The notes beneath the pieces are model-generated. The model saw only the letters and a list, made by a program, of their open reading frames with translations, had not been told where the DNA came from and searched no databases. DNA of 51,533 nucleotides from Deltaproteobacteria bacterium. GTDB taxonomy: Bacteria > Desulfobacterota > Desulfobacteria > Desulfobacterales > SpSt-501. Position numbers and translations under genes: made by a program. Within the stretch, counting starts at the first letter, position 1; every line of letters begins with the position of its first letter. Shown here piece by piece: positions 43,999 through 51,533 of this stretch. The stretch spans positions 1 to 51,533 of the forward strand of contig JACRCN010000050.1 in NCBI GenBank assembly GCA_016219005.1, in the 5' to 3' direction.

Positions 43999-45782
43999 GA
44001 AAACCCAGGAAACTGGTCTGGCGCCTGTTTTTTTCCTACATCTTCATTGCGCTGGGCGCCCTGGTGGCGGCCGGCTGGTATTTTACGCACTCGCTGGATG
44101 CGTTTCTTGAGCAAGAGACCGCAGTCGAGCTCTTCGATCGCGCACGCCTGATCGAAAACCAAATCGTTCGGTATCTGGACCCGCCCGATCCGGCCGCCGT
44201 CGATGCCATCTGCAAACTCTCCGGAAAGGCCTCTGAAACGCGCTTCACCGTCATTCTGCCCTCCGGCGCTGTCATCGGTGACACCTGGGAAACGCCCCGG
44301 AACATGGACAACCACGCCAAGCGGCCGGAAATTGCCGGTGCTCTGGCAAGCGGCAAGGCAACATCCAAGCGCTTCAGCAACACGCTGCAGCAAAACGTCG
44401 TCTACGCGGCTGTCGCCGTTAAGAGGGATTCGCAGCCGATCGGTGTGGTTCGGGCGGCCATCGCGCTTGCACGAATGGAAGCCCAGGTCGCACAAATACA
44501 GACGGAGTTTTGGGTCATCGGCGGAATCGTCGCCCTCCTGGCCCTCGGGGTGACGCTCGCTATTTCCCGGCAATACGGCCGGAAAATGGATGAGCTCAAA
44601 CAGGGAGCCGCGCGCCTGGCCGAGGGCGAGCTGGCGCACCGCCTCGCGATACCCGATTCCGAGGAGCTGGGCGGCCTGACCGAATCCCTGAACCGCATGG
44701 CGGCCCAGCTGGAAAGCCGCCTGCAGACTGTCGTCAGCCAGCGCAACCAGCTGGAAGCCGTACTCTCCAGCATGCTCGAGGGTGTCATCGCCGTCAGCCG
44801 CGACGAGAGCATCATCAGCGTGAATCAGGCCGCGGCACGGTGGTTCGACATCGACCCTGAAAAAGTCCGGGGCCGCAGCATCCCGGAGGCGATCCGCAAC
44901 CTCGCCATCCAGAAGTTCGTCACCCGGTCCTTGAATAGCCGCACCTCCGTGGAGGACGACATCACGGTGTACCGCAACGGCGAGCGCATCCTGAACATCA
45001 AGAGCGCGCCGTTGCTCGACGTTGGGCCGGAGCCGATCGGCATGCTCATTGTCTTCAGCGACGTCACCCAGCTGCGTCGCCTGGAAGACATGCGCCGTGA
45101 CTTCGTCGCCAACGTTTCGCATGAGATCAGGACGCCCCTCACGGCCATCAAGGGATTCGTGGAAACGCTTCACCAGAACGCCGACGCAACCCCGGAGGAG
45201 GCGGAGCGATTTATCGGCATCATCTCCAAGCACGTCGACCGGCTGAACACTATCATCGAAGACCTGCTGATGCTCTCGCGCATTGAAAACGAGGGAGAAC
45301 GCGGCGACATTAAACGCGAGAGGACCCGGCTGCGTGACATCTTCCAGAACGCAGTCCAGATCTGCCGTGCGCGGGCCGACGAGAAGCGGATCCAGATCGA
45401 GCTCGGGGGAGACGAGGGGCTCGCGGCGATGGTGGACCCGGTGCTCCTCGAGCAGGCCGTGGTGAACCTGCTGGACAATGCCGTCAAATACAGCGATCCC
45501 GAGAAGGCGGTCCGGATCATTGCAAGAACCGTCGACCATGAAATTCAGATCCAGGTGCAGGACCACGGAATCGGTATCGAGAAAAAGCACCTGCCGCGGC
45601 TCTTCGAACGCTTTTACCGCGTGGACAAGGCTCGCAGCCGGGCGCTCGGCGGCACGGGCCTGGGGCTGGCCATCGTAAAACACATCGCCCAAGCCCACGG
45701 AGGCCACATCACGGTGGAGAGCAGCCTGGGCGAGGGAAGCCTTTTCACCATCCACCTGCCGCGGGACCCGGAGCACGCCTGA
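43995..45782 (+). CDS. phoR: Phosphate regulon sensor kinase PhoR-like
   Basis: A 595-residue membrane kinase. TM1 (about 12-32) and TM2 (about 172-192) flank an extracytoplasmic region of about 140 residues, larger than in E. coli PhoR. HAMP (about 195-245), PAS (about 255-370), HisKA with VANVSHEIRTPLTAIKGF and HATPase with NLLDNAVKYSD, DHGIGIE and GTGLGLAIVKH follow. Coupled to phoB by ATGA. It likely senses phosphate through the Pst system encoded downstream on the opposite strand. Confidence 0.9.
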   Translation: MRKPRKLVWRLFFSYIFIALGALVAAGWYFTHSLDAFLEQETAVELFDRARLIENQIVRYLDPPDPAAVDAICKLSGKASETRFTVILPSGAVIGDTWETPRNMDNHAKRPEIAGALASGKATSKRFSNTLQQNVVYAAVAVKRDSQPIGVVRAAIALARMEAQVAQIQTEFWVIGGIVALLALGVTLAISRQYGRKMDELKQGAARLAEGELAHRLAIPDSEELGGLTESLNRMAAQLESRLQTVVSQRNQLEAVLSSMLEGVIAVSRDESIISVNQAAARWFDIDPEKVRGRSIPEAIRNLAIQKFVTRSLNSRTSVEDDITVYRNGERILNIKSAPLLDVGPEPIGMLIVFSDVTQLRRLEDMRRDFVANVSHEIRTPLTAIKGFVETLHQNADATPEEAERFIGIISKHVDRLNTIIEDLLMLSRIENEGERGDIKRERTRLRDIFQNAVQICRARADEKRIQIELGGDEGLAAMVDPVLLEQAVVNLLDNAVKYSDPEKAVRIIARTVDHEIQIQVQDHGIGIEKKHLPRLFERFYRVDKARSRALGGTGLGLAIVKHIAQAHGGHITVESSLGEGSLFTIHLPRDPEHA

Positions 45783-45813
45783 GTTTGTCTCTTTTATCCA
45801 ATTCTAGTTTTTT

Positions 45814-45831
45814 CTTAATTCCCGCCTAACA
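45814..45831 (+). promoter_or_regulatory. Putative Pho box upstream of phnH
   Basis: CTTAATT and CCTAACA are 11 bp apart, 58 bp before the phnH start. The second unit is identical to both inner units before pstC. A weaker third unit (TCTAGTT) lies a further 11 bp upstream at 45803. Confidence 0.5.
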
Positions 45832-45888
45832 CCACCGCGGTATTCCACTGCAAGAAATCAATCCCCTTTTTCAGCCAGGAGGCCAGAC

Positions 45889-46479
45889 GTGGCCAGATCC
45901 CGTGCCATCCAGTGGTTGCCGGTCACCAAGGAGGATCCTGCTCCCGGCACATTTCAGGCCGTTCTGATCGCCCTGGAACACCCGGGCGCAATCGTCCGGC
46001 TGCCGAAGCCCGACAGCATTCCATGGCCGCTCAACAGCGCCTCGGCGGCGCTCCTGGCAGTCTGGGTCAACCCGGAAACACCCGTCTGGACAGACCTCGG
46101 CTGGGATTCAGATCCATCTGCCTGGCTGCAGCAGACCTGCGCCTGCAGCCTGGTGACGGAGCCGTGCATGGCCAGGGTCGCCTTCATCGCCGAATCTTTT
46201 CGCATCCCCTCTCTCGGGCAGTTTTTCCTTGGGGAAGACGACCGGCCTGAGACTTCCACCACTCTCATTCTGCAAGTCCCAGGTTTTTCGATGCCGAACC
46301 GCAGATCCCGGAACGTGTCCGGCGGGGGCCGCAGTCTCCAGGCGAGGCCGACCGGGCTCCCCCTCCGTTTCTGGTCGGATTGGGAGGACCAGAAACGCTA
46401 TCTCCCGCTTGGGATGGATGTGTTTTTTACCTGCGCGGACACAATGGCTGCCCTGCCACGCGGTATGCAACTCACCTGA
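45889..46479 (+). CDS. phnH: PhnH-like C-P lyase subunit (stand-alone)
   Basis: A 196-residue protein matching PhnH in length and in order of motifs: TFQAVLIALEHPGAIVRL, the PLNSASAALLAVWVNPETPV segment, STTLILQVPGF and the end YLPLGMDVFFTCADTMAALP. PhnH is a structural part of the PhnGHIJ core complex that processes phosphonates. No other phn gene is present here; phoR is upstream and pstB converges from the right. The stretch PNRRSRNVSGGGRSLQARP is basic and diverges from the usual glycine-rich segment. It may be a relic or may act with phn genes elsewhere. Pho-box-like repeats upstream suggest phosphate control. Confidence 0.75.
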   Translation: MARSRAIQWLPVTKEDPAPGTFQAVLIALEHPGAIVRLPKPDSIPWPLNSASAALLAVWVNPETPVWTDLGWDSDPSAWLQQTCACSLVTEPCMARVAFIAESFRIPSLGQFFLGEDDRPETSTTLILQVPGFSMPNRRSRNVSGGGRSLQARPTGLPLRFWSDWEDQKRYLPLGMDVFFTCADTMAALPRGMQLT

Positions 46480-46533
46480 TCCCGGCGTTCCCGTTCCTCC
46501 ATCGCAGATGGACGTTTATCTCATCCGCCTGGA

Positions 46534-47433
46534 TCAACCGAAACGGCCGGTAATGTAATCCTGCGTGAGCTGGTGGCTGGGGTTGGTGAAAATCCGGCCG
46601 GTGGGCCCGACCTCGATCAGATCCCCCAGGTGGAAGTAGGCCGTGCGCTGGGACACCCGCGCGGCCTGCTGCATGGAGTGGGTGACGATGCAGATGGAAT
46701 ACTGGATGCGCAGCTCGTCGATCAGGTCCTCGATGACAGACGTGGCGATGGGGTCCAGCGCCGAGCAGGGCTCGTCCATCAGGATGACCTCGGGGTTGAC
46801 CGCGATGGTGCGGGCGATGCAGAGTCGCTGCTGTTGGCCGCCGGAAAGGCCTGTGCCGGGGTGATCCAGGCGGTCCTTGACCTCTTCCCACAGACCCGCC
46901 TTCCGGAGTGAGGTTTCGACGCATTCATCCAACTCGGCCTTGTTGCGGGCCAGCCCGTGGATGCGCGGCCCGTAGGCGACGTTCTCGTAGATGGATTTTG
47001 GAAACGGGTTCGGCTTCTGAAACACCATCCCCACCTGGGCCCTCAGCGGCACCACGTCGACGCTCTTGTCGTAGATGTTGGTCCCGTCCAGGATGATCTC
47101 GCCGGTCACCCGGCAGCCGTCGATGGTGTCGTTCATGCGGTTCAGGCAGCGGATGAAGGTGGACTTGCCGCAGCCCGAGGGCCCGATCATGGCGAGCACT
47201 TCGTTGCGGCCGATGTCGACCGACACATTTTTGATCGCCTGCTTGTCGCCGTAATACACATTGACGTTGCGACAGACCATGCGGGGGTCGTCGACCGTGA
47301 CCCGGCCGACCGTCTCACGGATTTCGCGGCTGACTCTGCGCTTGCCCGGGTCATCGCCGCTTCTGGGTTTTGAATCGGTCTCAACCATCGTATGCGCCAA
47401 GGCGGTTTCGTCCATTCGTGTCAAGGTGAGCAT
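46534..47433 (-). CDS. pstB: Phosphate ABC transporter ATP-binding protein
   Basis: A 299-residue ABC ATPase. Walker A is [10 protein letters not shown], the signature is [15 protein letters not shown] and Walker B is [13 protein letters not shown]. PstB marks include [16 protein letters not shown] and [21 protein letters not shown]. An N-terminal extension of about 50 charged residues precedes the ABC domain, and no ribosome site marks the start, so a later start is possible. It is 135 bp from pstS with a hairpin between. No phoU follows. Confidence 0.95.
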   Translation of the reverse strand: MLTLTRMDETALAHTMVETDSKPRSGDDPGKRRVSREIRETVGRVTVDDPRMVCRNVNVYYGDKQAIKNVSVDIGRNEVLAMIGPSGCGKSTFIRCLNRMNDTIDGCRVTGEIILDGTNIYDKSVDVVPLRAQVGMVFQKPNPFPKSIYENVAYGPRIHGLARNKAELDECVETSLRKAGLWEEVKDRLDHPGTGLSGGQQQRLCIARTIAVNPEVILMDEPCSALDPIATSVIEDLIDELRIQYSICIVTHSMQQAARVSQRTAYFHLGDLIEVGPTGRIFTNPSHQLTQDYITGRFG

Positions 47434-47490
47434 ATCACACTGTCGAGGAATTTACTAGAAGCTATCTCAAATAGGTGGCTTCTATGTTAA

Positions 47491-47554
47491 AGAAAAAAAG
47501 CAAGGATTCGCCTCAGCGGAGGGCAAGCCAAATGGCCTTTGGCCTGCCCCCGCT
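47491..47554 (-). terminator. Hairpin with distal T-run between pstS and pstB
   Basis: An imperfect stem of about 14 bp (AGCGGGGGCAGGCC against GGCTTGCCCTCCGCT, minus strand) lies 15 bp after the pstS stop. A run of seven T begins about 15 bases beyond it. The gap makes it a weak terminator or a stabilising structure that would lower pstB relative to pstS. Confidence 0.45.
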
Positions 47555-47568
47555 GATACAAGCAAGGC

Positions 47569-48621
47569 TTATTTGACCTCCGTCATCGCTTTCGTGGCCT
47601 TGACGTTTTCAGCCACTTGTTTGCGCTCCGCATCCGGCATGGGGATCAATCCCTTTTCGCTTAGGTATCCGTCCTTACCCCAGGCCTTCTCGCTGGTGAA
47701 CTCGGCCAGATACTCCTTGATGCCGGGAATCACTCCAACATGCGCCTTCTTCACGTAGAAGAACAGCGGCCGGGACAGCGGGTATTTCCCGCTGGCGATG
47801 TTCTCAAAGGTCGGCTGGTTGCCGTCCACAAAGGAACCCTGGATCTTGTCGGTGTTCTGATCCAGGAAGCTGAAGCCGAAAATCCCGAGGGCGTTCGGAT
47901 TCGCTCCGAGCTTCTGAACGATGAGGTTATCGTTCTCGCCGGCCTCGATATAGGCGCCGTCCTCACGGATGGAGGAGAACAGCTTTGTGAACTTCTTGGC
48001 ATCCTCTTTGGAGAGCTTCTTTAGCGGCTCGAACTTAAGGGCCCCCGGCTCCATGGCCAGTTCTATGAAGGCGTCGCGGGTCCCGGAGGTCGGCGGGGGA
48101 CCCAGCACCTCGATTTTTACGTTCGGAAGAGACGCGTTGACATCTTTCCAGGTTTTGTAGGGGTTGGCCACCAGGTTTTCGCCGCCCTTGGGATCCGGCA
48201 CCTCCTTGGCCAGCGCCAGGAAGATATCCTTGCTGGTCAGCTTCAGTGCCGGCGTTTTCTTGGAATTGGCCACCACGATGCCGTCGTAGCCGATCTTGAC
48301 CTCGACGATGTCCGTGACACCGTTCTTCCGGCAGGCCTCGAACTCGGAGGCCTTGATGGCCCGGGATGCGTTGGAGATGTCGGGGTGTTGAATACCGACG
48401 CCTCCACAGAACAGCTTGAAGCCTCCGCCGGTGCCGGTGGACTCGATTTTGGGGGCCTTGAACGTCCCGGCCTTGCCGAACTTCTCGGCAACGACCGTGG
48501 CAAACGGGTAGACCGTCGAGGAGCCGACGATGCTGATACCGTCCCGTTGCTGAGCCTGAACCGCTGCCACCGTCGCCATCACCAGAGCGGTGACCATGGA
48601 AAAGATTACTGCTTTTTTCAT
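47569..48621 (-). CDS. pstS: Phosphate-binding periplasmic protein
   Basis: A 350-residue exported protein. The signal peptide is MKKAVIFSMVTALVMATVAA with cleavage near VQAQQ. PstS-type ligand motifs are ISIVGSSTVYPFATVV at the N-terminus and GTGGGFKLFCGGVG in lobe I, with PPTSGTRDAF for phosphate binding. GGAGG precedes the start. It lies 125 bp after pstA; the longer spacing suggests it may have its own promoter for high-level expression. Confidence 0.94.
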   Translation of the reverse strand: MKKAVIFSMVTALVMATVAAVQAQQRDGISIVGSSTVYPFATVVAEKFGKAGTFKAPKIESTGTGGGFKLFCGGVGIQHPDISNASRAIKASEFEACRKNGVTDIVEVKIGYDGIVVANSKKTPALKLTSKDIFLALAKEVPDPKGGENLVANPYKTWKDVNASLPNVKIEVLGPPPTSGTRDAFIELAMEPGALKFEPLKKLSKEDAKKFTKLFSSIREDGAYIEAGENDNLIVQKLGANPNALGIFGFSFLDQNTDKIQGSFVDGNQPTFENIASGKYPLSRPLFFYVKKAHVGVIPGIKEYLAEFTSEKAWGKDGYLSEKGLIPMPDAERKQVAENVKATKAMTEVK

Positions 48622-48746
48622 TCCAATCCTCCTTCGGTTTTGTATCCAACACGTTTGATCGTGTGGTTTTCCAAAATATACGCCCCAATTGTGTGATTCG
48701 CGTTAAAGAAAGGTTTGGATTTCGTTTTGCGGCAATTGCCACGCTC

Positions 48747-50042
48747 TTACCAGCGGCGTTCAAACTTCTTCCGCAGGATAATGGCCCCGGCGTTCATCAC
48801 CACCAGAAATGCCAGCAGCACCATGATGGCCGCCGAGGTGCGCTCCACGAAGGCCCGCTCCGGGCTATCCGCCCACAGGTAGATCTGAACGGGCAGAACC
48901 GTCGCGGAATCGGTGAAGCCCTTGGGGATGTCCACGATGAAGGCCACCATTCCGATCATCAGGAGCGGTGCGCTCTCTCCCAAGGCACGCGCCATGCCGA
49001 TGATGGTGCCCGTCAACATGCCCGGCAGCGCGAGCGGCAGCACGTGGTGCACGACCATCTGCATCTTCGAGGCACCCACGCCCAGAGCTGCCTCCCGGAT
49101 GGACGGCGGCACCGCCGTCAACGCCGAGCGGCTGGCGATGATGATGGTGGGCAGCGTCATGAGGGTCAGCACCAGCCCACCGACCAGGGGGGCTGATCGC
49201 GGCAAACCGAAAAAATTCAGGAAAACCGCCAACCCTAAAAGCCCGAAAACGATGGATGGAACAGCGGCCAGGTTATTGATGTTGACTTCGATCAGGTCGG
49301 TCCAGCGGTTCTTTTTGGCGAATTCCTCCAGGTATACGGCGGCGGCCACCCCGATCGGAAACGACAGAACCAGGGTGATCACGAGGGTGAAAAACGACCC
49401 GGAAACAGCACCCCAGATCCCGGCCAGCTCGGGCTCGCGTGAATCGCCGGCGGTCAGAAACATGGTGTTGAACCGGCGTTCCAGGCGTCCCTCGGCCTCC
49501 AGCCGTTCGATCCAGGCAATCTGCTTGTCCGAAACGCGCCTCTCGGATTCGGGCAGGTCCCGCCGAAAATGGCCTTTGATCAACATGTCCATATCGTCGT
49601 CGGCCGGAAGCCAAACCTCGGCGGTCTTTCCGACAAGGTCGGGGTCCTGCAGCACCATGTCCCGCAGCCGGTAGACGGAACCGCTGCTCAGCATCGAGGT
49701 CAGCTGGCGTTTATCCTGCCGCTCCTCCACCTGCGGGAACCGTTTGAAGAGGGATTCGCGGACGAGGGCGGCGTAGTCTGCATTGACGAGGGTGTCTTTC
49801 TTGATCACCTCCGGGTCGAAGAAGATCGCCAGCCGGATGGACGTCTGCCAGAAAGCCGAATAGCCCTTTCCGACGATGCTGGCGAACAGCAGGGCGAGGA
49901 ACAGGACGCTCAGCATGATGGCCAATAGCCCGTAGAAACGAAATCGCCGTTCGGCGCGGTAGCGACGCTTGAGGCTTCGGTTGACGATCTCGATGGTCCG
50001 CCGGGGCGGTGATGCAGCCGGTGGGGATAAGGTGTTATTCAT
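48747..50042 (-). CDS. pstA: Phosphate ABC transporter permease PstA (with N-terminal DUF3333-type region)
   Basis: A 431-residue permease, much longer than the ~280 residues of E. coli PstA. After TM1 (about 36-58) there is a periplasmic region of about 150 residues (DUF3333-like, with FDPEVIKKDTLVNADYAALV). The permease core of about five helices follows, with the EAA-like loop REAALGVGASKMQMVVHHVL. This longer form is common in Alphaproteobacteria and some others. It overlaps pstC by 8 bp. Confidence 0.93.
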   Translation of the reverse strand: MNNTLSPPAASPPRRTIEIVNRSLKRRYRAERRFRFYGLLAIMLSVLFLALLFASIVGKGYSAFWQTSIRLAIFFDPEVIKKDTLVNADYAALVRESLFKRFPQVEERQDKRQLTSMLSSGSVYRLRDMVLQDPDLVGKTAEVWLPADDDMDMLIKGHFRRDLPESERRVSDKQIAWIERLEAEGRLERRFNTMFLTAGDSREPELAGIWGAVSGSFFTLVITLVLSFPIGVAAAVYLEEFAKKNRWTDLIEVNINNLAAVPSIVFGLLGLAVFLNFFGLPRSAPLVGGLVLTLMTLPTIIIASRSALTAVPPSIREAALGVGASKMQMVVHHVLPLALPGMLTGTIIGMARALGESAPLLMIGMVAFIVDIPKGFTDSATVLPVQIYLWADSPERAFVERTSAAIMVLLAFLVVMNAGAIILRKKFERRW

Positions 50043-51441
50043 ACTGTTCCCGGTATTTGCGGACGATGTACAAGGCGATGATGTTGAGGCAGAGCGTCAC
50101 GATGAACAGGATCAGCCCCAGCGCAAAGGCGGCCAGGGTCTTGGGGCTGTCGAATTCCTGGTCGCCCACCAGCAAGGTCACGATCTGGACCGTCACGGTG
50201 GTCACCGCCTTGAGGGGATTGACAGTCAGGTTGGCGGAAAGCCCGGCCGCCATGACGACGATCATGGTTTCGCCGATAGCCCGCGACACCGCCAGGAGCA
50301 CGCCGCCGATGATGCCCGGAATCGCGGCCGGCAAGATCACCTGCCGTATGGTCTCCGATTGCGTGGCCCCCAGACTGTAGGACCCATCACGGAGAGACTG
50401 CGGCACCGCGTTGATGAAGTCGTCGGAAAGGGAGGAGACGAAGGGAATGATCATGATCCCCATCACCAGCCCGGCTGCCAAGGCGCTTTCAGAGGCGACC
50501 TCCAAGCCCAGGAACTCCCCCGCCGCGCGGATGATGGGTGCTACCGTAAGCGCGGCAAAGAACCCATAGACCACGGTTGGTATGCCCGCCAGCACCTCTA
50601 TCAGCGGCTTGGCAACGGCCCGGAAACGCTTGCTGGCATATTCGGACAGGTAGATAGCGGACATGAGTCCGATGGGGACCGCCACCACCATGGCGATGGC
50701 CGATATCAGCGCGGTTCCCAGGAAGACGGGCACGGCCCCGAAGGCGCCCGAGGAGCCCACCTGGTCGGCACGGATCGCCATCTGGGGGCTCCAATCCAAC
50801 CCGAAGAGGAAACCCGTGACAGGGACGGCCCGGAAGAAGCGGATCGCCTCGTAGAGCACCGAAAGGATGATGCCGATGGTAATGAATATCGCCAAGGTTG
50901 AGCATGCGATCAGGATGAGGGTCAGGATGCCCTCCACCTGATTGCGGGCGCGGAAGGCCGGCGTGATTCGGCGGCGCACGAGCAAAGCCGCCGCGATCAT
51001 GAGCGCGATCGTCGTCACCGCCAGGGCGGCATGACTGATGGTCTTAAGCCTCTGGTAGTTGTCTGCGGCGGCCCGCATGGCGGGATCGACCGCCTGGGAC
51101 ACGATGTTGCCGCTCACCAGGTTGCGGATGTCATTGACCAGCAGGCCCAGGCGATCCGGGGGCAGTCCGCGCATGGATTCCGGAAGCGCGCTCACGACCA
51201 CATGGGTGATGATCTGGGGTTCGAAGGCAAGCCAGAAGCCGAAGATGAGCAGAGCCGGCAGCGCGCACCAGAGAGCGGCCAGCGCCCCGTGATACCCCGG
51301 CTGCGAGTGCAGTCTGACAAAAGAGGCACCCCGACCGGAGACGGCAAATGCCTTGCGCCGGCCGAAATAGTAGGCCGCCGCCGAGAAACCCAAGAGAATT
51401 ACCAGCAATGAAACAGCCGTCATCGACCTTGAACCCTTCAT
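50035..51441 (-). CDS. pstC: Phosphate ABC transporter permease PstC (extended N-terminus)
   Basis: A 468-residue permease with a long N-terminal part: one TM at about 10-25, another at about 57-77, a periplasmic region, then the six-helix core with LIEVLAGIPTVVYGFFAALT and the cytoplasmic loop LRDGSYSLGATQSETIRQVI. The length and N-terminal domain match the long PstC form that pairs with DUF3333 PstA. Start uncertain between 51441 and 51423; the latter has AAGGT closer to normal spacing. First gene of the pst group, preceded by an array of PhoB-type heptamers. Confidence 0.92.
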   Translation of the reverse strand: MKGSRSMTAVSLLVILLGFSAAAYYFGRRKAFAVSGRGASFVRLHSQPGYHGALAALWCALPALLIFGFWLAFEPQIITHVVVSALPESMRGLPPDRLGLLVNDIRNLVSGNIVSQAVDPAMRAAADNYQRLKTISHAALAVTTIALMIAAALLVRRRITPAFRARNQVEGILTLILIACSTLAIFITIGIILSVLYEAIRFFRAVPVTGFLFGLDWSPQMAIRADQVGSSGAFGAVPVFLGTALISAIAMVVAVPIGLMSAIYLSEYASKRFRAVAKPLIEVLAGIPTVVYGFFAALTVAPIIRAAGEFLGLEVASESALAAGLVMGIMIIPFVSSLSDDFINAVPQSLRDGSYSLGATQSETIRQVILPAAIPGIIGGVLLAVSRAIGETMIVVMAAGLSANLTVNPLKAVTTVTVQIVTLLVGDQEFDSPKTLAAFALGLILFIVTLCLNIIALYIVRKYREQYE

Positions 51442-51485
51442 CCTGAGCTAAGCCACATTCAATGGACAGGATGCTATGGATGAAT

Positions 51486-51525
51486 TGTTAGGCTCTTGTT
51501 AGGATTGAGCTAACATTTCATTAAC
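51486..51525 (-). promoter_or_regulatory. Four-unit PhoB-type heptamer array upstream of pstC
   Basis: On the minus strand, GTTAATG, GTTAGCT, CCTAACA and CCTAACA follow each other with four-base spacers, so each begins 11 bp after the last. The last two are identical and equal the phnH unit. This spacing is that of PhoB operators. Confidence 0.65.
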
Positions 51526-51533
51526 GGGCGGCA

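Noticed and set aside
43974-45776. 600-codon open frame on the minus strand opposite phoR
   Set aside because: Mirror frame of a clear histidine kinase gene in GC-rich DNA, with no recognisable domain and no ribosome site.

Overview
The window looks like a chromosomal segment of a GC-rich, strictly anaerobic member of Desulfobacterota (former Deltaproteobacteria), probably a sulfate reducer or syntroph. The evidence is a soluble periplasmic selenocysteine formate dehydrogenase (FdhAB type, no membrane subunit), the rplU-rpmA-obgE-proB-proA-nadD-rsfS housekeeping operon, several TRAP transporters for organic acids or amines, a DmeF-type metal exporter, GTP-dependent PEP carboxykinase, and Cys-rich sensor proteins typical of this group. 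No tRNA, rRNA, CRISPR array, insertion sequence or phage gene was seen.

Layout. 1-2.0 kb: the start of a YkvA-like protein, a ChrB N-terminal-domain protein under a consensus promoter whose spacer is a perfect palindrome, a zinc-ribbon protein and a lipoprotein. 2.0-9.6 kb: a leftward operon for a TAXI-type TRAP transporter, a three-part HcnABC/D-hydroxyproline-dehydrogenase-like flavin/iron-sulfur amine dehydrogenase and a DMT exporter, with an Asp/Glu-racemase-family gene diverging from it. 9.6-13.2 kb: a DUF2148 ferredoxin-like protein, dmeF and pckG. 13.3-18.4 kb: the fdhA(Sec)-fdhB-fdhE operon with a consensus sigma-70 promoter, a candidate SECIS and a strong terminator before fdhE. 18.4-19.0 kb: an FmdE-family protein.

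19.3-22.5 kb: an overlapping four-gene operon encoding a periplasmic redoxin, a GAF-GAF-TM-rhodanese fusion that lacks the rhodanese cysteine, a MauE/DoxX membrane protein and a small lipoprotein. 22.6-26.8 kb, same strand: a sensory set of periplasmic binding lipoprotein, histidine kinase with a Cys-rich insert in HAMP, and a REC-STAS response regulator. 26.9-28.2 kb: a zinc-ribbon protein and an HSDR_N-domain protein. 28.2-33.5 kb: the ribosome/GTPase/proline/NAD operon.

33.7-42.1 kb: a leftward catabolic operon (two PLP fold-type II enzymes, YgeY hydrolase, YgeW carbamoyltransferase) diverging from a DctQMP TRAP transporter, which suggests uptake and breakdown of an amino or ureido acid. 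42.3-43.1 kb: fdhD. 43.3-51.5 kb: a phosphate regulon of phoB-phoR, an orphan phnH, and pstC-pstA-pstS-pstB in an unusual order. Matching 11-bp-periodic heptamer repeats (core CCTAACA) precede phoB, phnH and pstC.

The least explained parts are the GAF/rhodanese/MauE/redoxin operon with its adjoining sensory genes, the TAXI-HcnABC-racemase locus, the YgeW/YgeY/PLP/TRAP locus and the stand-alone PhnH. All functional assignments come from reading motifs by eye; no database search was possible.
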